A stretch of 64,000 bases of DNA from Paracoccus endophyticus (GCF_003286075.1 NZ_QLUV01000002.1:186001-250000), one strand, 5' to 3'; counted from the first letter of the stretch, positions 50,311-59,871 are shown. Translations and numbers: made by a program. Notes: a model not told the origin generated them from the sequence alone.

Positions 50311-51630
50311 ATGACCACGATGACCGACCGCAAGAACGCCGCCATTTCGCGCGGCGTGGGGATGACCACGCAGATCTATGCCGACCGCGCCGAGAACGCC
50401 GAGATCTGGGACAAGGACGGCAACCGCTACATCGACTTCGCCGCCGGCATCGCGGTGGTGAACACGGGGCATCGCCATCCCCGGGTGATGCAGGCGGTGC
50501 GCGACCAGCTGGACCGGTTCACCCACACCTGCCACCAGGTCGTGCCCTATGAAAACTATGTGACCCTGGCCGAGCGGCTCAACCGCCTGGTGCCCGGCAA
50601 CTTCGCCAAGAAGACCATCTTCGCCACCACCGGCGCCGAGGCCGTCGAGAACGCCGTCAAGATCGCCCGCTATGCCACCGGGCGGTCGGGCATCGTGGCG
50701 TTCACCGGCGCGTTCCACGGCCGCACCTTCATGGGCATGACGCTGACCGGCAAGGTCCAGCCCTACAAGGCGGGGTTCGGGGGGATGATGCCCGATGTCT
50801 GGCACCTGCCGTTCCCGAACGAGCTGCATGGCGTGACGCAGGCCGACGCGCTGGCCGCGCTGGACAAGCTGTTCAAGGCCGACATCGATCCCGCCCGCGT
50901 GGCCGCGATCATCGTGGAACCCGTGCAGGGCGAGGGCGGCTTCTATCCCGTTCCGTCTGGCTTCATGCGAACGCTGCGCCAGCTGTGCGACGACCACGGG
51001 ATGCTGCTGATCGCCGACGAGGTGCAGACCGGCTTTGCCCGCACCGGCCGGCTGTTCGCGATGGAGCTGCACGGCGTCGCGGCCGACCTCACCTGCATGG
51101 CCAAGGGCCTGGGTGGGGGTCTGCCGATTTCCGCTGTGACCGGCCGGGCCGAGGTGATGGACGCGCCCCACCCCGGCGGCCTGGGCGGCACCTATGCGGG
51201 CAACCCGCTGGGCGTCGCCGCGGCCCACGCCGTGCTGGACGTGATCGAGGACGAGGGCCTGTCCGAGCGCGCCGAGCGGCTGGGCCAGCGGCTCAAGCAG
51301 CGCCTCGCATCCCTGCGCGACGACGTGCCCGAGATCGTGGACATCCGCGGCCCCGGCCTGATGAACGCGGTCGAGTTCAACGTCGGGTCCCGGCCCAGCC
51401 CCGAGTTCACCAACAAGGTGCGCGAGGAGGCGCTGTCGCGCGGCCTGATCCTGCTGACCTGCGGCGTCTACGGCAACGTCATCCGGTTCCTGCCGCCCCT
51501 GACGGTGCCGGACGCCGTCTTCGACGAGGCGCTGGACATCCTGGAGGCGTCGATCCGCGCCGCCCGCGGACCCGGCCGCCACAAGGCCCCGCAGGACGGC
51601 GAGCTGATGGCGGGCGCGCAGGAGGCCTGA
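50311..51630 (+). CDS. gabT: 4-aminobutyrate--2-oxoglutarate transaminase
   Basis: A 439-residue class III aminotransferase. GIAVVNTGHRHPRV, the PLP-binding TTGAEAVENAVKIAR, IADEVQTGFARTG and the Schiff-base lysine in CMAKGLGGGLPIS are all present. GabT converts GABA and 2-oxoglutarate into succinic semialdehyde and glutamate, feeding a GabD such as that at 7777-9255. 5-aminovalerate is a possible second substrate. The ATG at 50311 begins a normal N-terminus. A repeat-rich gap follows, and no gabD or permease is adjacent. Confidence 0.92.
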   Translation: MTTMTDRKNAAISRGVGMTTQIYADRAENAEIWDKDGNRYIDFAAGIAVVNTGHRHPRVMQAVRDQLDRFTHTCHQVVPYENYVTLAERLNRLVPGNFAKKTIFATTGAEAVENAVKIARYATGRSGIVAFTGAFHGRTFMGMTLTGKVQPYKAGFGGMMPDVWHLPFPNELHGVTQADALAALDKLFKADIDPARVAAIIVEPVQGEGGFYPVPSGFMRTLRQLCDDHGMLLIADEVQTGFARTGRLFAMELHGVAADLTCMAKGLGGGLPISAVTGRAEVMDAPHPGGLGGTYAGNPLGVAAAHAVLDVIEDEGLSERAERLGQRLKQRLASLRDDVPEIVDIRGPGLMNAVEFNVGSRPSPEFTNKVREEALSRGLILLTCGVYGNVIRFLPPLTVPDAVFDEALDILEASIRAARGPGRHKAPQDGELMAGAQEA

Positions 51631-51647
51631 GGCGGCCCGGCCGCGCC

Positions 51648-51686
51648 GGGGGGCTGTCTGCCCCCCGGACCCCCCGAGGATATTTG
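51648..51686 (+). repeat. Hairpin repeat of Rhodobacteraceae intergenic type, copy 1
   Basis: GGGGGG-CTGTCTG-CCCCCC (51648-51666) is a 6-bp stem with 7-base loop, followed by GGACCCCCCGAGGATATTTG (51667-51686). From memory, strings of this kind are frequent after genes in this family. Confidence 0.65.
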
Positions 51687-51918
51687 CCGCCGCCCGAGGC
51701 GCGTTAACCGACTCTTCGCACCCTCATGCGAAAAGACCTGCGCGGGACAGGCGGGGACGCCGATGACCGTGCCGACCGAAGCGGCCCCCGTCCGTGTTGG
51801 CGGGGGCCTGCGGGTCTCGGGCGGCACGTATCCTCGGGCTTCCCGTGCGCCCGCGAACCAGTCCGGTGGACTGCTTCCAGCGAGGAAGGCCACGGAAGTG
51901 GCACGCACGGGGGCCAGA

Positions 51919-51935
51919 GGGGGCAGACAGCCCCC
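51919..51935 (-). repeat. Inverted partial copy 2 of the same repeat
   Basis: GGGGGCAGACAGCCCCC is the exact reverse complement of 51649-51665, so the two copies make a perfect 17-bp inverted repeat 253 bp apart. The GAGGATATTT tail is absent here. Confidence 0.75.
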
Positions 51936-52025
51936 TGTGTCCCGAGTCGGGACGGTTCCCTTCGCCAGGCGCGGCACCGCCCAAAGGGTGGTCCGGGGGG
52001 GGCGCCCAAGGCGCACCGCCGATGG

Positions 52026-52985
52026 TCAGGCGGCCAGCCCGCGCGACCCCATGTCCAGGTATTTCTGCCGCCGCGCCCGGACCAGCTCGGCCGGCTTGAC
52101 CCCCTTGAGCTGGTCGAGCAGCGTGCCGATCTCGCGGCCGACCTCGGCGATGGCCTCGGCGGGGGCGCGCTGGGCGCCGCCCACGGGCTCGCTGATGATG
52201 CAGTCGATCACGCCCAGTTTTTTCAGGTCCTGCGCGGTCAGCTTCAGCGCCTCGGCCGCCTCGCGCATCTTGTCGGCGTCCTTCCACAGGATCGAGGCGC
52301 AACCCTCGGGCGAGATCACCGAATAGATCGAGTGTTCCAGCATCGCCACCCGGTCGGCGGTGGCAAAGGCCACGGCGCCGCCGGACCCGCCCTCGCCGAT
52401 GATGACCGACACCAGCGGCACGCCGATCTGCAGGCATTTCTCGGTCGAGCGGGCGATCGCCTCAGACTGGCCGCGTTCCTCGGCCCCCTTGCCGGGATAG
52501 GCGCCGGGGGTGTCCACCAGCGTGATGACCGGCAGGCCGAAGCGGTCGGCCAGTTCCATCAGGCGGATGGCCTTGCGGTACCCCTCGGGGCGGGTCATGC
52601 CGAAGTTGCGGTGGATGCGCGAGCGGGTGTCGTTGCCCTTCTCGTGGCCGATCACCACGACGGGCTGGTCGCGAAACCGCGCAAGGCCGCCCATGACCGC
52701 ATGGTCGTCGGCAAAGCCGCGGTCGCCGGCCAGCGGCGTCCATTCCGAGAACAGCGCGTCGATATAGTCGATGCAGTGGGGCCGGTCGGGGTGGCGGGCC
52801 ACCAGCGTCTTTCGCCACGGGTCAAGCGACTTGTAGAGGTCGCGCAGCATGTCGGCGGCCTTGCGGTCCAGCGCCGCGGCCTCCTTCTCAAGGTCCACGC
52901 CCTCGCCCCGCCGGGCCAGCGCCCGCAACTCCTCGGCCTTGCCTTCCAGGTCGGAAAGCGGCTTTTCGAATTCCAGATAGGTCAT
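52026..52985 (-). CDS. accA: Acetyl-CoA carboxylase carboxyltransferase subunit alpha
   Basis: A 319-residue AccA. It combines with AccD to transfer carboxyl from biotin to acetyl-CoA, the first committed step of fatty acid synthesis. The N-terminal [43 protein letters not shown]-like [18 protein letters not shown] and [11 protein letters not shown] are all diagnostic. Full length. It lies alone in its orientation, with the repeat-bearing gap after its stop and a 78-bp gap to moaE upstream. Confidence 0.96.
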   Translation of the reverse strand: MTYLEFEKPLSDLEGKAEELRALARRGEGVDLEKEAAALDRKAADMLRDLYKSLDPWRKTLVARHPDRPHCIDYIDALFSEWTPLAGDRGFADDHAVMGGLARFRDQPVVVIGHEKGNDTRSRIHRNFGMTRPEGYRKAIRLMELADRFGLPVITLVDTPGAYPGKGAEERGQSEAIARSTEKCLQIGVPLVSVIIGEGGSGGAVAFATADRVAMLEHSIYSVISPEGCASILWKDADKMREAAEALKLTAQDLKKLGVIDCIISEPVGGAQRAPAEAIAEVGREIGTLLDQLKGVKPAELVRARRQKYLDMGSRGLAA

Positions 52986-53063
52986 GGCTGGGCCTTTCGC
53001 TGGTCGGATGCGTTATGGGGCGCAGGCCGCGGGATTGCAACGCGGGCGAGGGCCCGCGCGGGC

Positions 53064-53495
53064 CTACCACCGGTCCAGCGCGGCCTCGTCATCGGCCTTG
53101 GCCTCGACCCAGCCGCGCGGCCCGTCGGGTCCGATCTCGCGCTTCCAGAAGGGGGCGCGGGATTTCAGCCAGTCCATCAGGAAATCGGCCGCATCGAAGG
53201 CGGCGCGGCGGTGGCGGGCGGCGGTGGCGACCATCATGATCGGCTCGCCCACCGGCAGATGCCCGTGGCGGTGGACGACCAGCACGTCGTCCAGGCCAAA
53301 GCGGTCGGCCGCCGCCTGCGCGTGCGCCGCCAGCGCGCGCTCGGTCATGCCGGGGTAATGTTCGATGTCCAGCGCGACCAGCCCGCCGTCGCCGCGCACC
53401 AGCCCGGTGAAGGTCACGACCGCGCCTGCGCCCGCGCCGAACCCGTCCAGCAGTGCGCCCGCGTCGAACGGCTGGGGCTGGACCAGCACGCGCAT
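53064..53495 (-). CDS. moaE: Molybdopterin synthase catalytic subunit
   Basis: A 143-residue MoaE. With thiocarboxylated MoaD it inserts both sulfurs into precursor Z (cPMP) to make molybdopterin. FTGLVRGDGG is near residue 29. VVHRHGHLPVGE and the active-site lysines Lys111 and Lys118 in WLKSRAPFWKRE match the E. coli catalytic pair. Its start overlaps the moaD stop by one base (TGATG). It is the last gene of pgsA-moaD-moaE. Confidence 0.94.
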   Translation of the reverse strand: MRVLVQPQPFDAGALLDGFGAGAGAVVTFTGLVRGDGGLVALDIEHYPGMTERALAAHAQAAADRFGLDDVLVVHRHGHLPVGEPIMMVATAARHRRAAFDAADFLMDWLKSRAPFWKREIGPDGPRGWVEAKADDEAALDRW

Positions 53496-53746
53496 CAGCC
53501 GCCCGTCATCGGGGGAAAGAACGCGATCTCGCGCGCGCCGGCCAGGGGCGTGTCCCAGTCGGCCAGGTCCTGATCCACCGCGACGCGCACCGCCGACAGG
53601 TCCGACAGCGCCGCGGCGTGCCGGTCGTCGCGCGCGGCCAGTTCGGCCACCAGCGCGCCCACGGTCGCCGCATTCGTCTCGACCCGTTCGCGGGGCGCGC
53701 CGATGCGTTCGCGCAGCCAGGCGAAATACAGCACGTCCAGCGTCAT
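53495..53746 (-). CDS. moaD: Molybdopterin synthase sulfur carrier subunit
   Basis: An 83-residue ubiquitin-like MoaD. The C-terminal Gly-Gly (residues 82-83, PPMTGG) is the thiocarboxylation site, with FFPPMTGG as family signature. LYFAWLRERIG opens the fold. Coupled to pgsA upstream by a 4-bp ATGA overlap and to moaE by a TGATG junction. Full length. Confidence 0.93.
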   Translation of the reverse strand: MTLDVLYFAWLRERIGAPRERVETNAATVGALVAELAARDDRHAAALSDLSAVRVAVDQDLADWDTPLAGAREIAFFPPMTGG

Positions 53747-54366
53747 CGCGTGTCCCGCAGCCAGGGCCGCGCCTTGTCGAAGTAATCCCAGCCCGTGACC
53801 GCCGTCAGGATGGCGGCGATCCAGATCAGCGCCAGGCCGACCTGGGTGGCCAGGTCGGACCAGCTGTCGGACCACGGCAGGCGCGTTTCGCCCACCAGCG
53901 GCGGGTGGCCCTGTTCGTAATAGGCCAGTCCCGTGCCCAGGAACATCATCGCGATCGCGGCCATCTGCGCCGTGGTCTTCCACTTGGCCACCCTGGTCAC
54001 CTTCAGCTTGCCGGAATCCGCGCCGAGGAACTCGCGCAGGCCGCTGACGAAGACCTCGCGGAACAGGATCACGGTGGCGGGCAGGATCAGCCAGGGGTTC
54101 ATCCCCGAATAGCCGGTGATGACGACCAGCGCGATCACCACCATCGCCTTGTCGGCGATCGGGTCCATCGCCGCGCCGAAGCGGCTTTCCTGTTTCCAGG
54201 CGCGCGCGATCTGACCGTCGAACCAGTCCGTCACGGCCGCCAGGACGAACAGCGCCAGCGCCGCGAAATCCGCGAAGGGACGGCTGAAATACAGAAACAT
54301 CAGCGGCACGCCGGGCGCCGCGAACAGGCGCAGCATGGTTAGGATGTTGGGCAGGTTCCACCTCAT
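53743..54366 (-). CDS. pgsA: CDP-diacylglycerol--glycerol-3-phosphate 3-phosphatidyltransferase
   Basis: A 207-residue membrane CDP-alcohol phosphotransferase that makes phosphatidylglycerol phosphate. The motif D-x2-D-G-x2-A-R-x8-G-x3-D-x3-D is complete in the segment from DWFDGQIAR to GAAMDPIAD. NLPNILTMLRL at the N-terminus is the family opening. About four to six hydrophobic helices follow. In many proteobacteria pgsA is next to uvrC; here it instead leads the moaD-moaE genes. The upstream 204-bp gap to ycjF is GC-rich with no gene and presumably carries its promoter. Confidence 0.93.
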   Translation of the reverse strand: MRWNLPNILTMLRLFAAPGVPLMFLYFSRPFADFAALALFVLAAVTDWFDGQIARAWKQESRFGAAMDPIADKAMVVIALVVITGYSGMNPWLILPATVILFREVFVSGLREFLGADSGKLKVTRVAKWKTTAQMAAIAMMFLGTGLAYYEQGHPPLVGETRLPWSDSWSDLATQVGLALIWIAAILTAVTGWDYFDKARPWLRDTR

Positions 54367-54570
54367 GCCGCGCAGGCTAGAGGGTTACGCGGGCCGGGGG
54401 AAGGGGCGACAGCCCAGGCCGGGCGCGCACCCTAGGGGCGTCGTTGCGCGGCCGTCGTGGGGCGCCCCGTGGCCGGTCGGGCGCCATTCCTAAGCGCTGC
54501 GCGCCGGCAAGGCGCGGGGAACGGGGCACAGGATGCGGCGCGGCCGGCCGGAAAGCCCGCGTGCGGCGGG

Positions 54571-55716
54571 TCAGCGCGCGTCGTCGGTGCCGAACAGCCC
54601 CTTGAGGCCGCGTGCGACCAGGTTGCCGACGCTGGGGCGCGGCTGCTGGATGAAGGGCAGCGGACGGCACACTTCCATCGCGGCGATGCCGACGCGGGCG
54701 GTCAGGGCGCCGTTCACGACCCCCTCGCCAAAGCGGCGGCTGACCTTGGCCAGGATGCCCCCGCCCGCGACGGTGTGGATCAGGTCGTCGCCCGCGGCGA
54801 CCGCCCCGGTGGCCACCAGATGCGTGATGACGGTCCGGGCCAGTCGCCAGCCCCCCACCGCGCCGGCGCGCCCGCCATAGATCTCGGCCATGCGGCGGAT
54901 CATCCGCAGGTTCGCGGCCAGCGCCGCCAGCACGTCGGCCATCGCCAGCGGGATCAGGGCGGTCGCGGCGGCGACGGTGCGGGCGGCGGCCTCGATCTCG
55001 CGCCGGGCCTGCTGGTCGAGGGGGGCGAGCAGCTCGCCCTCGGCCAGCGACAGCAGCGTGTGGGCGTCGAAGGCGTCGCCGCGCCGCGCGGCCAGGTTGC
55101 GGCGCGCCCAGGCCAGGTCCGGCCGGTGGGCATACAGGCCGTCAAGCTGGTCGGCCACCTGCCGCGCCTGCGCCAGATCGGCCGCCGCCAGCGCCGCCCC
55201 CGCGCTGCGGTGGATCGCGTCGATGCGCCCGAACCGCGCCCAGGCGGCATATTCGCGCACCGCCATGGCCAGCGTCGCGACCGTGAAGGCGGCGAACAGC
55301 GCGATGCCCAGCCAGCCCAGCAGCGGATAGCGCGCCATCAGATCCTCGAAGAACCGCAGCGCCGCCATCGACAGCAGGAAGGTCAGCAGCGCCACCAGCG
55401 AGTTGATGAAGAACCGCGTCACCCGCGACGGTCCCCGCCCGGCCAGCCGCATGACCATCTGCATGGTGCGCGGCTGGGGCAGGGCGCCGGGCAACCCGTC
55501 GTCGATGGGCGGCGCGTCGGCGGGCGAGGGGGCGGCGTTGCCCCCGGCCGACGGGCGCGCGCGGGGCGGCCGGGCATCGCGGCCGTCGCCCGGCCTGTCC
55601 GCGGGCGGCGCGGCGGCGTCGGCCGGCGGGGCGGCATCGTCCTGCGGCACGGACGCCGCGGGGCCGTATTCGACCAGAACCGGGCCGCGGCGGGGGGGCT
55701 TCGGGGCCTCAGCCAT
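54571..55716 (-). CDS. ycjF: YcjF family (DUF697) membrane protein
   Basis: A 381-residue inner-membrane protein of the YcjF/TIGR01620 type. A low-complexity Pro/Ala/Asp-rich N-terminus (about 1-85) leads to two helices near 103-150 (VTRFFINSLVALLTFLL and GWLGIALFAAFTVATLAM). Then comes a helical cytoplasmic domain with RIDAIH, and DUF697-like IPLAMADVLAALAANLRMIRRMAEIYGGR. It pairs with YcjX, encoded 51 bp upstream, as in many proteobacteria, where the pair is linked to envelope or phage-shock-type stress. The exact function is unproven. Confidence 0.9.
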   Translation of the reverse strand: MAEAPKPPRRGPVLVEYGPAASVPQDDAAPPADAAAPPADRPGDGRDARPPRARPSAGGNAAPSPADAPPIDDGLPGALPQPRTMQMVMRLAGRGPSRVTRFFINSLVALLTFLLSMAALRFFEDLMARYPLLGWLGIALFAAFTVATLAMAVREYAAWARFGRIDAIHRSAGAALAAADLAQARQVADQLDGLYAHRPDLAWARRNLAARRGDAFDAHTLLSLAEGELLAPLDQQARREIEAAARTVAAATALIPLAMADVLAALAANLRMIRRMAEIYGGRAGAVGGWRLARTVITHLVATGAVAAGDDLIHTVAGGGILAKVSRRFGEGVVNGALTARVGIAAMEVCRPLPFIQQPRPSVGNLVARGLKGLFGTDDAR

Positions 55717-55767
55717 GGTGGCGCCTTTCGGACAAGGGGGGCGGGGCGGACAGGGGGCGCGCGGCGG

Positions 55768-57150
55768 TCACAGCCGGTCCCCGATCAGGAACTCGGCCGC
55801 GCGGTCCATGCGGATGTGGGGGGGGCCGTCGCCGGGACGCAGCGTATCGGGCGCGGGGGCAAAGGTCATCGCGGCATAGTCCCCGTCCAGCCAGCGGGCC
55901 GCGCCATCGGCCGCGGGGGCCAGCAGGGCGGCGGGGTTTTCCGGCAGCTCGCCCGGATAGAACGCCGCCTGCCGCCCGTCTATCAGCGTGCCGCGCACGG
56001 CGGGCAGGTCCTCGCCGTCCTGGTGGATCATCTCCTCGGTGGTGGTGCGCAGGGCGGCGATGGCCAGCGCCTCGGTCCGGGCGCCCTGGAAATCGGCGCG
56101 GTCGCGCGCCTCGCGCAGCATGGCCGTCAGGATCGCGGCCAGCCGGGGGTGCTGCAGATGGTGCAGATGGTCGGCCTTGGTCGCCGCGAACAGGATGCGT
56201 TCCACCCGCCGCGTGCCCAGCAACTGCGCCAGCCAGCCCGCCCGGCCGGGGCGAAAGGCCGACAGGATGTCGGCCATCGCGCGGCGCATGTCCTGGACCG
56301 CCGGCGGGCCGGCATGGATCGCGCCCAGCACATCGACCAGCACCACCTGCCGGTCGATGCGCGCGAAATGGTCGCGGAAGAACGGCCGCACCACGCGCGA
56401 CTTGTAGGCGTCGAAGCGCCGCCCGAATTCCCGGTACAGGGCCGAGGGGCGGCGGTCCGGCGCGGGCAGCGGGGCAAAGGTCAGCGCGGGCGACCCCTCC
56501 AGCTCGCCCGGCAGCAGGAACCGGCCGGGCGTCGTGTCGGAATGGCCTGCGTCGCGCGCCGCGTTCAGATGCGCCGTATAGGATGCGGCCAGCCGCTGGG
56601 CCGACGGCTCGTCGAACCCCGCCTGCGGGTCAAGCCGCGCCAGCGCGTCCAGGAACGGCTGCGCGCCGGGCCGGCCCGCCATGCGGTCCAGCACCTGCGC
56701 CGACCACTCCGCGAAGCTCAGGTCCATCATCCGCAGGTCCAGCAGCCATTCGCCGGGATAGTCCACGATGTCCACGTGCAGCGTCTGCATCCGGCGCAGG
56801 CCGCCCAGCAGCCCGCGCGGCTGCACCCTCAGGGACAGGCGCAACTGGCTGACGGTGCGCGTCCCCTCGGGCCAGTGCGGGTCAGGGCCGGTCAGCGCCG
56901 CCAGGTGGCGTTCAAAGTCAAAGCGCGGCACGGTGTCGTCGGGCTGCGGCTGCAACCAGGCGGCGCGAATGGCGCCGTCGGCAGCGGCGCGCAGCGCGGG
57001 CATCCGGCCGCGGTCCAGCAGGTTGGCCACCAGCGAGGTGATGAACACCGTCTTGCCCGCGCGGCTAAGCCCGGTGACGCCCAGCCGGATCACCGGATCG
57101 GACAGTCCCAGCCCGCGCATCAGGCTGTCGGCAGTGTCGGTCAAACCCAT
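55768..57150 (-). CDS. ycjX: YcjX family (DUF463) P-loop GTPase-like protein
   Basis: A 460-residue YcjX. The P-loop GLSRAGKT (residues 27-34) begins the nucleotide site, followed by VFITSLVANLLDRGRMP. VDIVDYPGEWLLDL is the switch-II DxxG-like region, with the typical YPGEWLLDL of DUF463. AATKADHLHHLQHPRL contains a TKAD guanine-specificity motif. It occurs with ycjF as a conserved pair. It is the first gene of the two and diverges from hrpB across a 144-bp gap. Confidence 0.93.
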   Translation of the reverse strand: MGLTDTADSLMRGLGLSDPVIRLGVTGLSRAGKTVFITSLVANLLDRGRMPALRAAADGAIRAAWLQPQPDDTVPRFDFERHLAALTGPDPHWPEGTRTVSQLRLSLRVQPRGLLGGLRRMQTLHVDIVDYPGEWLLDLRMMDLSFAEWSAQVLDRMAGRPGAQPFLDALARLDPQAGFDEPSAQRLAASYTAHLNAARDAGHSDTTPGRFLLPGELEGSPALTFAPLPAPDRRPSALYREFGRRFDAYKSRVVRPFFRDHFARIDRQVVLVDVLGAIHAGPPAVQDMRRAMADILSAFRPGRAGWLAQLLGTRRVERILFAATKADHLHHLQHPRLAAILTAMLREARDRADFQGARTEALAIAALRTTTEEMIHQDGEDLPAVRGTLIDGRQAAFYPGELPENPAALLAPAADGAARWLDGDYAAMTFAPAPDTLRPGDGPPHIRMDRAAEFLIGDRL

Positions 57151-57294
57151 TGGGGCCCCCTTGAAATCATTAAGCTGTCAGGCAGGCAGCCGGGCGGTCA
57201 ACGAACACTGACGGGGTTGGGTTCAGCGCGCAAGCCGGGCGCATGGCGGCCATGCCGCTGGTCGCGCCGCCGATTTTCGGCCAAGCGTTCCCCC

Positions 57295-59766
57295 ATGAGC
57301 GCCGATCCGACCCCGCCCCCCCTGCCCATCGACGAGGCGATCCCCGCCCTGCGCGCGGCGCTGTCCGCCCACGGCCGCGCCGTGCTGGTCGCGCCGCCCG
57401 GCGCGGGCAAGACGACGCGCGTGCCGCTGGCGCTGATGGACATGATTCCCGGCCGCATCCTGATGCTGGAACCGCGCCGACTGGCCGCACGCGCGGCGGC
57501 CGAGCGCATGGCCGCCACGCTGGGCCAGCCGGTCGGCGGCGATGTCGGCTATCGCGTGCGCGGCGATTCGGTGCCGGGCGCGCGGATCGAGGTCGTGACC
57601 GAGGGCATCCTGACGCGCATGGTCCAGTCCGACCCCGCGCTGACCGGCACGGGCTGCGTGATCTTCGACGAGTTCCACGAGCGCAGCCTGAACGCCGACC
57701 TGGGACTGGCGCTGGCGTGGGAATCGCGCGCCGTGCTGCGCCCTGATCTGGCCGTGCTGGTGATGTCGGCCACGCTGGACGCCGAACCCGTCGCGGCGCT
57801 GCTGGACGATGCGCCGGTGGTCCGCTCGCTGGGCCGCGCCTTTCCGGTGGACACCCGCTGGCTGGACCGGCCGCTGCCCGCAGGCCACCGCCTCGTGCCC
57901 GAGGCCGCGCGCCTTGTCGCCCGGGCCGAGGCCGAGACGCGCGCGAATCCCGGCGGCACGATCCTGGTCTTTCTGCCGGGCGAGGGCGAGATCCGCCGCG
58001 TGGCCGCCATGCTGGACCTGGACGCCGAGGTCGTGCCCCTGTTCGGTGCGATGGACTTTGCCGCCCAGCGCGCCGCCCTTGCCCCGCCCGGCGAACGGCG
58101 GCGCATCGTGCTGGCGACGGCCATCGCGGAAACCTCGCTGACCATTCCGGGCGTGCGCGTGGTGGTGGACGCGGGCCGCGCGCGCCGGGCGCGGTTCGAC
58201 CCGGGATCGGGGATGAGCCGGCTGGTCACGGAACGCGTCAGCCGGGCCGAGGCCGAACAGCGCCGGGGTCGCGCGGGCCGCGTCGCGCCGGGCCTGTGCT
58301 ATCGGATGTGGGCGCGCGCCGAGGAAGGGGGCCTGTCCGCCTTTGCCCCGCCCGAGATGGCGACGGCCGACCTGACCGGCCTCGCGCTGGAACTGGCGGC
58401 CTGGGGATCGGCCGAGGGGCTGGTGTTCCTGACCCCGCCGCCCGCCGCCGCGCTGGCCGAGGCGCGGGCGTTGCTGGCGGGGCTGGGGGCGCTGGATGCG
58501 GACGGGCGGATCACCGGGCACGGGCGCGCCATGGCTGCGCTGCCGCTGCATCCGCGGCTGGCGCACATGCTGCTGGTCGCCGGGCGCGACGCGGCCGACC
58601 TTGCGGCGCTGCTGGCCGAGCGCGATCCGATCCGCGGCGCGCCCGCCGACCTGGCGCTGCGGCTGGCTGCCATCCGCGACCCCCGCGGCTTTGCCGACCG
58701 CCACCCCTGGCCCGCCGACCGCGCGACGATCGAGCGCATCCGCGCCGAAAGCCGCCGCCTGCGCCGCCTGGTGCCCGATCGCCCCGCCGCAGCCCCCGAT
58801 GCCGCCGCGCGCCCCGCCGCGCAGGCGCCGCTTGCCCCCGCTGCGAGCGCCGCGCTGGCCTATCCCGACCGCATCGGCCTGCGCCGGCGGGGCGAGGCGC
58901 CGCGCTTTGTGCTGTCGGGCGGCAAGGGCGCGGTCGTGGCCGAGGGCGACCCGCTGGGGGCGGCCCGCCTGATCGTGGCGACCGATCTGAACGGCGACCT
59001 GCGCGAGGCGCGGGTCCGCATGGGCGCGACGCTGGACGAGGCCGACCTGCGGGCGCTTTACGGCGACCGGATCGAGCGGGTGGACAGGGTGGACTGGTCG
59101 CGCCGCGAGGGGCGGGTGCTGGCGCGGCGGCAGGACCGGCTGGGGGCGCTGGTGCTGGCGGACCAGCCGCTGGACGATCCCGACCCGCAGGCCGTGGCGC
59201 GTGCGGCGTGGCAGGGGCTGCGCGACCTGGGGCTGCCCTGGACGCCCGCCGCGCGGCGGCTGCGCGCGCGCATTGCGCTGGTGCCCGGCCTGCCCGACGT
59301 CTCGGACGCGGCCCTGCTGGACCAGCCTGCGTGGCTGCTGCCCTGGCTGGAGACCGCGCGCACGGCGGGGGCGCTGCGCGCGCTGGACCTGACCGAGCCG
59401 CTGAAGGCGCTGATCGGCTGGGACGGGCAGCGGCTGCTGGACCAGGCCGCGCCCGCGGCCTTCACCTCGCCGCTGGGGCGCCGCATCCCCATCGACTATG
59501 ACGCCGAGACGCCGACGATCGAGGCGCGCCTGCAGGAACTGTTCGGCGTCACCCGCCACCCGATCGCCGGGTCGCGCCCGCTGCGGATCGTGCTGCTGTC
59601 GCCGGGAGGCAAGCCGGTGGCGGTGACAACCGACCTGCCGGGGTTCTGGGCGGGCGGTTACGGCGATGTGCGCCGCGACATGCGCGGCCGCTATCCCCGC
59701 CATCCCTGGCCCGAGGACCCGACCGCCGCCGACCCCACGCTGCGCGCCAAGCCGCGCGGGACGTGA
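57295..59766 (+). CDS. hrpB: ATP-dependent helicase HrpB
   Basis: An 823-residue DEAH/RHA-family helicase. Walker A GAGKT spans residues 36-40, motif II is DEFH (Asp125-His128), SAT is in VMSATLDAEP, and motif VI appears as QRRGRAGRVAPG. The HrpB C-terminal domain runs from ~640, with LQELFGVTRHP and a final YPRHPWPEDP. Bacterial HrpB is an RNA-helicase homologue of unclear job. The open frame extends far upstream to 54457 as antisense of ycjX/ycjF, but homology begins at this ATG. The gap after its stop (105 bp) is featureless. Confidence 0.94.
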   Translation: MSADPTPPPLPIDEAIPALRAALSAHGRAVLVAPPGAGKTTRVPLALMDMIPGRILMLEPRRLAARAAAERMAATLGQPVGGDVGYRVRGDSVPGARIEVVTEGILTRMVQSDPALTGTGCVIFDEFHERSLNADLGLALAWESRAVLRPDLAVLVMSATLDAEPVAALLDDAPVVRSLGRAFPVDTRWLDRPLPAGHRLVPEAARLVARAEAETRANPGGTILVFLPGEGEIRRVAAMLDLDAEVVPLFGAMDFAAQRAALAPPGERRRIVLATAIAETSLTIPGVRVVVDAGRARRARFDPGSGMSRLVTERVSRAEAEQRRGRAGRVAPGLCYRMWARAEEGGLSAFAPPEMATADLTGLALELAAWGSAEGLVFLTPPPAAALAEARALLAGLGALDADGRITGHGRAMAALPLHPRLAHMLLVAGRDAADLAALLAERDPIRGAPADLALRLAAIRDPRGFADRHPWPADRATIERIRAESRRLRRLVPDRPAAAPDAAARPAAQAPLAPAASAALAYPDRIGLRRRGEAPRFVLSGGKGAVVAEGDPLGAARLIVATDLNGDLREARVRMGATLDEADLRALYGDRIERVDRVDWSRREGRVLARRQDRLGALVLADQPLDDPDPQAVARAAWQGLRDLGLPWTPAARRLRARIALVPGLPDVSDAALLDQPAWLLPWLETARTAGALRALDLTEPLKALIGWDGQRLLDQAAPAAFTSPLGRRIPIDYDAETPTIEARLQELFGVTRHPIAGSRPLRIVLLSPGGKPVAVTTDLPGFWAGGYGDVRRDMRGRYPRHPWPEDPTAADPTLRAKPRGT

Positions 59767-59871
59767 CGCGGGGCGCAGGGCGCGGGGATGCGGCGCCGCC
59801 GCGCTGCACGGGGCCGCGGGATCGCCGGGCAAGCGGGACGCGGGCAGGGGGCCGGGCGCAGGCGACGCGGC

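Larger units (their letters stand above)
51631..52025. other. 395-bp repeat-bearing gap between gabT and accA
   Basis: No gene is visible. It begins with a G-rich hairpin and the CCCCCCGAGGATATTTG string that I associate with a widespread Rhodobacteraceae intergenic repeat, and ends with an inverted partial copy. In between are several short GC-rich palindromes such as GTCCCGAGTCGGGAC at about 51938-51952. It probably serves as terminator or attenuator sequence for the convergent gabT and accA units. Confidence 0.5.

Noticed and set aside
54457-57294. Plus-strand frame continuing upstream of hrpB across ycjX and ycjF
   Set aside because: The helicase motifs begin only after the ATG at 57295. 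The upstream part is low complexity and antisense to two clear genes.
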